Assembly (NCBI GenBank): GCA_963751775.1
Contig: CAVVVW010000003.1
Location: 210,429 to 274,428, forward strand
Length of the DNA: 64,000 bases
From: CADEEN01 sp963751775
GTDB lineage: Bacteria > Pseudomonadota > Gammaproteobacteria > Burkholderiales > Burkholderiaceae_C
Reading direction: 5' to 3'
Positions 57,200-64,000 of this stretch are shown one piece after another. The stretch's first letter is position 1, and each line of letters begins with the position of its first letter. A model generated the notes under the pieces. The model saw only the letters and a list, made by a program, of their open reading frames with translations. It was not told where the DNA came from and did no database searches. Both the position numbers and the translations under genes were made by a program.

Positions 57200-57980
57200 A
57201 TGTCCGGCGAGGTTCGCTTCGACGCAGGCGGCACCGACGGCATCGCGCGCATTACGCTGGCGCATGCCGGCAAGCTCAACGCCCTGTCGGTATCGATGTG
57301 GCGCGACTTGCGCCGGCACTTCGAGGCCTTGCCGTCGTTGACCGGCGCCGTGCGCGTGGTCATCGTGGCCGGCGAGGGCGGCAACTTCGCCGCCGGTGGC
57401 GACATCGAGGAGTTCCCCGACTTTCGCTTCGACGAGGCGAGCCTGCGCCGATTTCACGAGGAAGACGTCCTGCCCGCGCTGCAGGCCATGCTGGCCTGCG
57501 ACCTGCCGCTGCTGGCGCAGATCGACGGTGCCTGCATCGGCGGCGGCCTGGAGATTGCGGCTTGCTGCGACCTGCGCATCGCGGGCGTCGGCAGCCGCTT
57601 CGGCGTGCCGATTGCCAAGCTCGGGTTCCCGATGGCACCGGCCGAGATGCAGATCGTGGCCGCGGTGATCGGCAGCGCCACGCTGCGCGAACTGCTGCTC
57701 GAAGCCCGCGTGCTCGACGCGGCCACGGCGCATGTGCGCGGCCTGGTCAACCATGTCGTCGGCGACGACCGCGTCGCTGCCGAGGCCCGCACTCCTGGCC
57801 GAGCGCATCGCGATGCTGTCGCCGCAGGCGCTGCGCCTGAACAAGCGCGCGCTGCGCGCCTTCGCCACGCCGCCGTTGTCGCGCGCCGATGAGCGCGCTC
57901 CACACTACGCCTACGCCGACAGCGCCGAGCATCGCGAAGGGCTGGCGGCGTTCAACGACAAACGAAGCCCGCGCTTCTAG
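57200..57980 (+). CDS. Enoyl-CoA hydratase/isomerase family protein, one frameshift
   Basis: About 259 residues of the crotonase fold: ITLAHAGKLNALSVSMWRDL, VVIVAGEGGNFAAGGDIEEF (oxyanion region), and IDGACIGGGLEIAACCDLRI with the second oxyanion glycine. The usual catalytic glutamates are not clear. An extra base near 57790 shifts the frame in EAALLAERIAML; the end is RREGL-like HREGLAAFNDKRSPRF, standard for the family. It starts 6 bp after the Bug gene. Confidence 0.83.
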
Positions 57981-58016
57981 TCGAGCAAAACGGAGAAGCC
58001 GAATCCAGGCTCAACC

Positions 58017-59619
58017 ATGGCCCACAACCAGAATCTGTTCGCGGCGCTGCGCGCCGCATTCCCCGCCGAACTCGACGCCACCGCCATCGAGACCTGCGAC
58101 ACGCCCGCGCCGCTGTTCTACACCTGGCGCGACATCGACCGCGCCAGTGCGCGCATCGCCAACCTGCTCGAATCGCTCGAACTGCCCGCCGGCGCGCGTG
58201 TCGCGGTGCAGGTCGAGAAGAGCGTCGAAGCGCTGCTGCTGTACCTGGCGGTGTTGCGCGCGGGCCTGGTCTATCTGCCGCTCAACACCGCCTACCAGGC
58301 CGGCGAGATCGGCTACTTCCTCGGCGACGCCGAGCCCGGCGTGGTGGTCTGCAGCGCGCGCAACTTCCCGTGGCTCAGCACCCTGGCCTTCAAGGCCGGG
58401 GTGAAGAACGTCTTCACGCTGAACGACGATTGCAGCGGCAGCCTGCTCGAACGCGCGGCTTGGCACAGCGATGTGCACGCGCGAGGCCGTCAAGCGCGCC
58501 GACGAGCTGGCCGCGATCCTCTACACCAGCGGCACCACGGGGCGCAGCAAGGGCGCGATGCTGACGCATGGCAACCTGCTGTCCAACGCGCGCACGCTGC
58601 ACGCTTACTGGGGCTGGCAGTCCAGCGACGTGCTGATTCACGCGCTGCCGGTGTTCCACGTCCACGGCCTGTTCGTGGCCAGCCATGGTGCGCTTGCTGG
58701 CGGGCGCGAAGATGCTGTGGTTCAACCGCTTCGAGCCGAAGGCGACGATCGCGCAGATGCGTCGCGCCACGGTGTTCATGGGCGTGCCGACGCTGTACAT
58801 GCGCATGCTCGCCGAGCCGGCACTGACGCCCGCAGCCTGCTCGCACATGCGCCTGTTCATCGCCGGCTCGGCGCCGCTGCTGCCCGAAACCTTCGACGCC
58901 TGGCGCGCGCGCACCGGTCACGCCATCCTCGAGCGCTACGGCATGAGCGAAACCGTGATGCTGACCTCCAACCCCTACCGCGCCGAAGACGGCGAGCGCC
59001 GTGCCGGCACCGCGGGCCGCGCGCTGCCCGGCGTGCAGGTGCGCATCCACGACGAGAAGGGCCAGCCCTGCCACAGCGGCGAGGTCGGCGGCATCGAGGT
59101 CAAGGGCCCGAACGTCTTCAAGGGCTACTGGCGCATGCCCGAGAAGACGGCCGAGGAGTTCACGCCCGACCTCTGGTTCAAGACCGGCGACGTCGGCAAG
59201 CTCGACGAGCACGGCGTGCTCACGCATCGTCGGCCGCAGCAAGGATCTCATCATCAGCGGCGGCTACAACGTCTATCCGGCCGAGATCGAGGGCTACCTC
59301 AACGAGCAGCCCGGCGTGGCCGAGAGCGCCGTCATCGGCGTGCCGCACGCCGACTTCGGCGAAGCCGTGGTCGCGGTGGTGGTGGCCCGGCCCGGCGCCG
59401 CGCTCGACGGCGCGGCGCTGATCGCGGCGCTGAAGGACCGCATCGCCAACTTCAAGGTGCCCAAGCGGGTCTTCGTCGGCGCCCGAACTGCCGCGCAACG
59501 CGATGGGCAAGGTGCAGAAGAACCTGCTGCGCGAGCGGCACAAGGGGCTGTTTTCTGCACACATAACCCGTGTTACACTGATTCTGTGTTATTCTAGGAG
59601 TCCATCATGGCCAACCTGA
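58017..59619 (+). CDS. Malonyl-CoA synthetase / acyl-CoA synthetase (MatB-like), several frameshifts
   Basis: About 510 residues of an AMP-forming synthetase. The A3 motif is LYTSGTTGRSKGAMLTHGNL, A5 region LERYGMSETVMLTSNPY, A7 FKTGDVGKLDEHGVL, A8 GRSKDLIISGGYNVYPAEIE, and the end LPRNAMGKVQKNLLRE with the A10 lysine. MatB enzymes ligate malonate and CoA. Breaks lie near 58478, 58687, 59225 and 59482. The stop is doubtful: the corrected C-terminal frame runs to TGA 59617-59619, into the antitoxin start; TAA 59564-59566 in the next frame is likelier if another error exists. With MCD it would convert malonate to acetyl-CoA. Confidence 0.84.
59563..59600 (+). promoter_or_regulatory. Operator-like region and ribosome site before the toxin-antitoxin pair
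   Basis: ATAAC (59563-59567) and GTTAT (59588-59592) flank the near-palindrome GTGTTACAC. This A/T-rich stretch stands out from the GC-rich flanks. The ribosome site AGGAG (59596-59600) sits 6 bases before ATG 59607. VapBC pairs commonly autoregulate at such inverted repeats. Confidence 0.45.
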
Positions 59620-59880
59620 CCCTTGCCATCGACGACGAGCTGCTGCGTGAAGCGCGCATCAAGGCGCTGAAGAGGGCACCAGCGTCAATGAGATCTGCCG
59701 CCAGGCGATCGAGCAGCCTGGTGGACCGCAAGTCGGCCGGCGAAAGACAGGCGGCGAGCTGCGCGAACCAGTTCGCCAATGCGCTGCCGCGGCCGAGCCA
59801 GGCTCCGGCCCTGCGTGGGAGGGGCGGGAAGCCTTTATGCCGAGCGGTTCGATCGATCTGGAGAGGCGCCGCGGAAGTGA
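59607..59880 (+). pseudogene. VapB-type ribbon-helix-helix antitoxin, two frameshifts
   Basis: The N-terminus MANLTLAIDDELLREARIKALKR is the ribbon-helix-helix DNA-binding start of VapB-type antitoxins. One missing base near 59665 restores GTSVNEICRQAIEQ. A second, near 59837, restores the C-terminal REAFYAERFDRSGEAPRK, which ends at TGA 59878-59880. The corrected protein has about 90 residues. It overlaps the toxin start as GTGA. Confidence 0.65.
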
Positions 59881-60315
59881 ACGCCTTCGTCGACACCAAT
59901 GTCGTCGTCTATGCGCACGACCGGCGCGATGTACGCAAGCAGGCACGCGCCATTCGCCTGCTGGAGCAGCATGCGCGTGAAGGCACGCTGACGATCAGCA
60001 CCCAGGTGCTCGCCGGAGAGCTATAACGATCCTGATTCGCAAGACATTGGTCGAGCCGGCGAAGCGCTCTCTTCGCGATCGAGAAACTCGCCACGGCGCG
60101 CGTCGTTCGGCTCGAATGCCGCTTCAGTCATGCTCGATGCCTGCAGCTTTTCGCGGCGCTACCAGTTGTCGGTCGTGGGATGCGTCTGATCGTGCAGGCT
60201 GCATTGGACGCGGGCTGCACGACGCTTTTCACCGAAGATATGCAGGCTGGCCAACGATTCGGCGAGTCTGGAAATCGTCAATCCGTTCGACGACGCCGTG
60301 CATGAGCCTGCGCGC
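59877..60315 (+). pseudogene. VapC-type PIN-domain toxin, many frameshifts
   Basis: GTG 59877 begins MNAFVDTNVVVYAHD, the first acidic cluster of PIN ribonucleases; STQVLAGEL, FSHALDACSFSRRYQLS and TTLFTEDMQAGQRF with further acidic residues follow, ending near LEIVNPF. These pieces lie in different frames: breaks occur near 60024, 60062, 60130, 60178 and 60273. Either real decay or very poor sequence explains this. No clear stop is found before the next gene. Confidence 0.6.
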
Positions 60316-60384
60316 CGCATGGCAAGTACCGGCCGCGAAGAAGACCGCTGCGCAAGCCCGCGGCCCAAGGCGCGAAGCCGCGCG

Positions 60385-60593
60385 ATGAGCGCCGCCGCCA
60401 GCGACCGCTGCCCGCGCTGCGGCGGCGGCTTTCACTGCGGCGCGAACGATGCCGCGCCTTGCGCTTGCACAGGCGCTGACGGCTCGACGCGGCCACGCTG
60501 GCCGAGTTGCGCGCAGCAATTCAAAGGCTGCCTGTGCCTGAGCTGCCTGCGAGATCGCGGCGCTGCAACAGCCAAGCGGAGGCCGATCGATGA
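60385..60593 (+). CDS. Cysteine-rich CWC family protein, frameshifted end
   Basis: A protein of about 69 residues. RCPRCGGGFHCGANDAAPCAC and GCLCLSCLR give the CPxCGxxFxCG...CxC...CLCxxCL pattern of the CWC family, a small predicted zinc protein of unknown role. The end is unclear because of one or two shifts near 60550; a stop overlapping the next ATG as ATGA (60590-60593) is likely. Confidence 0.6.
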
Positions 60594-61445
60594 AACTGCT
60601 GTCCTGGAACATCCAGTGGTGCCGCGGCGTCGACGGCCGCGTCGATGCGGAGCGCATCGCGCGCGAGATCCGCGACCATGGCCGATGCCGACGTGATCTG
60701 CCTGCAGGAGGTGGCGCGCAACTTCGACACGCTGGCGGGCAGCCGCGGCGAAGACCAGTTCGCGCTGCTGGCCGCGGCCTTTCCCGGCTATACCGCGATC
60801 GAAGGCGTCGCGGTCGACGTGCCGCACGAGGCGGGCGGCCGGCGCCAGTTCGGCAACCTGCTGCTGTCGCGCCTGCCGCTGCGCCAGGCCTGGCGCCACC
60901 TGCTGCCCTGGCCGGCCGACGCCGCGCATGCCGACATGCAGCGCGTGGCGATCGAGGCCGTGATCGAGGCGCCGGACGTCGGCGACTTGCGCGTCACGAC
61001 CACGCACCTGGCGTACTACTCGGCGGCGCAGCGGCTGGCGCAGTTCAATGCCCTGCGCGAGCTGCATGCCGCGGCGCAAGGGCCATCGCCAGCCGCCCGA
61101 GCGCGCCGACACCTCGCGCGGGCCCTTTCACTGGCGCCCGCGGCCGGGCGCCGGCATCGTCACCGGCGACTGCAACTGCGAGCCCGACTCGCCCGGCCAT
61201 GCACGCATGCTGGCGCCGTTCGACGATGCCACGCCGGCCTTTCGCGACGCCTGGCACGCTCGCGCACCCCGGCCAGCCGCATGCCGCACACCGTGGGCCT
61301 GTACGACACCGTGCAGTGGCCGCGCCGGTTCGCCTGCGACTTCGTCTTCGTCTCGGCCGACCTCGCGCCGCGCGTCACGGCCTTCGAGGTCGATGCCGGC
61401 AGCGACGCCTCGGACCACCAGGCCCTCTTGTTGACCCTGGATTGA
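60590..61445 (+). CDS. Endonuclease/exonuclease/phosphatase (EEP) family protein, several frameshifts
   Basis: About 285 residues. MKLLSWNIQWCRGVDGRVD has the EEP asparagine, ADVICLQEVARNFDTLAG the catalytic glutamate, RVTTTHLAYYSAAQR the histidine, GIVTGDCNCEPDSPGHARM the DxN pair, and DASDHQALLLTLD the final SDH. All active-site landmarks are present, but breaks near 60675, 61075 and 61255 split it. The family cleaves phosphodiesters or phosphomonoesters; substrate unknown. Confidence 0.8.
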
Positions 61446-61564
61446 CGACGGGCGGGCCTCGGCGCCGCCCGATGGGTTGCCCGTGGTGGTCGGCCTTTGA
61501 CCGACAATGCCTGCGCTGCGAATGCGCCGAAGTCAGCCCGGCCTCAAATCTCGATACGGATGGC

Positions 61565-62640
61565 ATGACCATGGCTGAACCCCCCCGCGAACTGGTCCGC
61601 ACCACGCTCGGCGTGCTGTTCATCGGCGCGCTCATCGTCGCCTCGTTCTGGGTCATGCGGCCCTTCATCGCCGCGACCATCTGGGCGACGATGATCGTGG
61701 TCTCGACCTGGCCGGTGCTGAAGTGGTTCGAGGCCCGGCTGTGGCGGCGCCGCAGCCTGGCGGTGCTGGTGATGACGCTGCTGCTGTTGCTGGTGCTGGT
61801 GGTGCCGCTGATGCTGGCCATCGCCACGATCGTCGGGCATGCCGACGACATCGTCGGCCAAGGCCTCGGCGCTGGCGCACTTCAGGTGCCGCCGCCGCCC
61901 GAGTGGGTCAAGGGCCTGCCCTTCATCGGCGACAAGCGGCTGAGCTCTGGGAGAAGGCCATGCTGGCCGGCGCGAAGGGCCTGCTCGCCAAGCTCGCGCC
62001 CTACGCCGACGACATCGGGCGCTGGTTCGTGGCGCAGGCCGGCAGCATCGGCCTCGGTGTTCGTGCAGTTCCTGCTCACCGTCGTGATCTCGGCGGTGAT
62101 GTATTCCGGCGGCGAGATCGGCGGCCCGGGCGGTGCGCCGCTTCGGCCGGCGCCTGGCCGGCGTGCAGCGGCGAGAACGCCGTGATGCTGGCCGGCCAGG
62201 CGATCCGCGGCGTGGCGCTGGGCGTCGGCGTCACGGCCTTGGTGCAGGCGGGCCTGGGCGGCATCGGGCTGGCGATCGCCGGCGTGCCCTTCGCCGGGCT
62301 GCTGACCGCGGTGATGCTGCTGCTGTGCATCGCCCAGCTCGGCCCGATGCTGGTGCTGATTCCGGCCGTGGTCTGGCTGTACTGGAGCGGCGACACCGGC
62401 TGGGGCACCTTCCTGCTGGTGTGGTCGCTGGTCGTCGGCACGATGGACAACTTCCTGCGCCCGGTGCTGATCAAGCGCGGCGCCGACCTGCCGCTGCTGC
62501 TGATTTTCGCCGGCGTGATCGGCGGCCTGCTGGCCTTCGGCCTGGTCGGCATCTTCGTCGGGCCGGTGGTGCTGGCGGTGGCCTACACGCTGCTCGGTGC
62601 GTGGATGGACAGCGGCGGCTCGCATCCGGAAAATGCCTGA
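61565..62640 (+). CDS. AI-2E family transporter (PerM-like), several frameshifts
   Basis: About 358 residues with roughly eight membrane segments. LGVLFIGALIVASFWVMRPF begins the protein, PEWVKGLPFIGDK lies in the soluble middle, and GLGGIGLAIAGVPFAGLLTA, CIAQLGPMLVLIPAVVWLYW and NFLRPVLIKRGADLPLLLIF are C-terminal landmarks. Breaks near 61940, 62060, 62130 and 62165 interrupt it. Export of various small molecules has been proposed; the name does not prove a quorum-sensing role. ATG 61571 is an alternative start. Confidence 0.8.
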
Positions 62641-62678
62641 GCGGACGCACTGCCGAATGAGAATCCGGCCTCACCTCG

Positions 62679-63263
62679 ATGGGATCCGAAATGCTGAACA
62701 AACGACTTCTTTCCGTTCTCGTCCTGTCGTCGATGGCGCTGACCGCCGTGCCGGCCCGGGCCGCCGACGAGTACACGGACACGATCGGCATCTTCAGGAA
62801 GGCCGAGGAGAGCGGCAAGTTCTTCGCCAATGCGCCACGGCTACGCCGTGTTCCCGAACATCGGCAAGGGCGGCATCGGCATCGGCGGCGCCTACGGCAA
62901 GGGCCGCGTGTACCAGGGCGGCAAGATGTCGGCGACACCACGATGACGCAGCTGTCGCTGGGCTTCCAGCTCGGCGGCCAGGGCTTCAGCCAGATCATCT
63001 TCTTCGAGGACAGCGCGCGTGCAAGGAGTTCACGGGCGGCGAACTTCGAGTTCGGCGCCGAGGCCTCCGCGGTGGCCATCACGCTGGCGGCAGGCGCCAA
63101 GGCCGGCACGGCCGGCGCCGCGGCCGGCGCCAGCGTCGACAAGAACAAGGCGAAGGTCGTCGGCGCCTACAACAAGGGCATGGCGATCTTCACGGTGGTC
63201 AAGGGCGGGCTGATGTACGAGGCCGCGATCGGCGGGCAGAAGTTCAACTATGAGCGGCGTTGA
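62679..63263 (+). CDS. SYLF-domain (YSC84-like) lipid-binding protein, several frameshifts
   Basis: About 194 residues with a signal peptide (LLSVLVLSSMALTAVPARA). HGYAVFPNIGKGGIGIGGAY, LGFQLGGQGFSQIIFFED and the late VVKGGLMYEAAIGGQKFNY are typical of the SYLF domain. Breaks near 62838, 62936, 63025 and 63045 split it. Bacterial members are exported proteins of uncertain role. An alternative start is ATG 62691. Confidence 0.75.
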   Translation: MGSEMLNKRLLSVLVLSSMALTAVPARAADEYTDTIGIFRKAEESGKFFANAPRLRRVPEHRQGRHRHRRRLRQGPRVPGRQDVGDTTMTQLSLGFQLGGQGFSQIIFFEDSARARSSRAANFEFGAEASAVAITLAAGAKAGTAGAAAGASVDKNKAKVVGAYNKGMAIFTVVKGGLMYEAAIGGQKFNYERR

Positions 63264-63317
63264 GCGCGCACCCGGCGTGTTGCTGCCGCACCTGAAGCAG
63301 GACCGAAAGGACAGGCC

Positions 63318-63695
63318 ATGAATTCGACTCTGCGGCGTGCCGTGGCGGCGTTGATCGTCGTCGCGGCGAGCCCGCTGGCCACGGCGGCGGGCTGGGGCGC
63401 GCTGCTGCACAACTCGCCGGCCGCTGATTACAACGATGAGGACCTGCGGCAGTTCCTCGAGGCGGCGAAAACCGCCCTCGACGCGCCGGGCCCGCCGCAG
63501 ACAGTCGAGTGGAGCAACGCCAGCACCGGTGCGGGCGGGCGCTTCCTCGTGCTCGGCCCGGCCAAGGTGAAGAACTTCGACGAATGCAAACGCGTGCGCA
63601 GCACCATGAACTCGAAGAAGCAGAAGGGTTACCCGAGCGTCTGGACGGCGTGCAAGGACCCGTCGGGCCGCCTGGGCGTGGTCAGCGTGGGCTAG
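63318..63695 (+). CDS. Hypothetical exported protein (surface-antigen-like)
   Basis: An intact 125-residue protein with a signal peptide (AVAALIVVAASPLATAAG). The mature part has VEWSNASTGAGGRFLVLG, then DECKRVRSTMN and WTACKDPSGRLGVVS with one cysteine pair. The W-x-N-x-x-T-G-x-G pattern recalls the small 17-kDa/RT0821-type surface proteins, but the match is weak. Function unknown. Confidence 0.6.
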   Translation: MNSTLRRAVAALIVVAASPLATAAGWGALLHNSPAADYNDEDLRQFLEAAKTALDAPGPPQTVEWSNASTGAGGRFLVLGPAKVKNFDECKRVRSTMNSKKQKGYPSVWTACKDPSGRLGVVSVG

Positions 63696-63740
63696 CCCGG
63701 CGGCGCGATCGACTCGGCGGCGAGGGCTGCCTGCTGCCTG

Positions 63741-64000
63741 TCAGCGACCCCAGCGCAGAGCCGCCGTGTGTACCGGGGCATCCCAGAGTGCGAGCAAAGC
63801 GGCGTCGACCGCGCTGACGCTGATCGAGCAGCCCGCCATCTCGAGCGAGGTGACGAAGGAACCCGTCAGGTGCCGCACAACCGTTCACGCCGGCGCCGGC
63901 GAGCACCTTGCGCGCGGCATTGACCATCACGTACAACTCTAGCAGCGGTGTACCGCCGAATCCGTTCACGAACAGGATCACCTGCTGGCCGGGCTTGAGG
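63741..64000 (-). CDS. dhaK: Dihydroxyacetone kinase subunit DhaK, C-terminal part (start outside window), one frameshift
   Basis: About 86 residues of the C-terminal end. It reads LKPGQQVILFVNGFGGTPL then ELYVMVNAARKVLAGAGVN. After removal of one extra base near 63885 it continues VVRHLTGSFVTSLEMAGCSI and ends WDAPVHTAALRWGR. NGFGGTP and TSLEMAGCSI are DhaK signatures. The subunit holds dihydroxyacetone, bound covalently to a histidine that lies outside the window. It converges on the small exported-protein gene. Confidence 0.85.

Noticed and set aside
1..64000. tRNA, rRNA, CRISPR arrays, prophage or intact insertion sequences
   Set aside because: None recognised on either strand; no repeat-spacer pattern and no transposase or integrase motifs.

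Overview
The window is high-GC DNA (roughly two-thirds G+C or more in most genes) from a proteobacterium. It is most likely a betaproteobacterium of the order Burkholderiales, near Rubrivivax, Leptothrix or Ideonella. The pointers are two Bug-type (TctC) binding proteins, a double-length UvrA, a 3-hydroxybutyrate-oligomer hydrolase, and a GC-rich palindromic repeat around 48.05 kb of a kind I know from this order. This placement is inferred from gene content and base composition, not from a marker gene.

Layout. 0-13.8 kb: a phosphonate and methylamine region. It has the 3' end of a phosphonoacetaldehyde dehydrogenase, a Na/Pi-type transporter, a DMT exporter, a Rieske oxygenase, two GcvT-fused flavoprotein demethylases, and a complete 2-aminoethylphosphonate-type ABC transporter. 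A perfect 19-bp inverted repeat lies in the divergent promoter region. 13.8-23.6 kb: an accessory block of about 16 small same-strand genes (VOC, GFA, SnoaL, DUF1801, methyltransferase, MBL, SRPBCC, GNAT-like, GST and others). It includes a lower-GC segment, two gene remnants, a HEPN-like gene and an attC-like palindrome. 23.6-30 kb: a Bug binding protein, a TRAP transporter (DctPQM), a small helical-repeat protein, a LysR regulator and a GNAT protein. 30-41 kb: a four-module UvrA, a succinate-semialdehyde dehydrogenase, a type Vd patatin, an ankyrin protein and an ion channel. 41-49.3 kb: a LivKGFHM-type ABC operon running into a 3-hydroxybutyrate-oligomer hydrolase and an alpha/beta hydrolase. 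49.3-54.8 kb: a DUF418 membrane protein, an ECF sigma factor with two DGPF/YciI proteins, a hydrolase and a beta-hydroxyacid dehydrogenase. 54.8-59.6 kb: a malonate module (malonyl-CoA decarboxylase, Bug protein, enoyl-CoA hydratase, malonyl-CoA synthetase). 59.6-64 kb: a VapBC pair, a CWC zinc protein, an EEP nuclease, an AI-2E transporter, a SYLF protein, a small exported protein and the 3' end of dhaK.

A dominant property of the window is more than 45 single-base frameshifts in otherwise well conserved genes. They are densest after 57.7 kb. Most are restored by adding or removing one base, and the protein is conserved on both sides, so I read them mainly as sequencing or assembly errors. 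Gene boundaries are therefore given for the intact gene, with the breaks noted.

The most interesting working hypothesis is the 0-13.8 kb region: import of an N-methylated aminophosphonate, oxidative N-demethylation by the Rieske enzyme and the two folate-linked flavoproteins, oxidation of phosphonoacetaldehyde, and disposal of the released phosphate. No tRNA, rRNA, CRISPR array, prophage or intact insertion sequence was seen.
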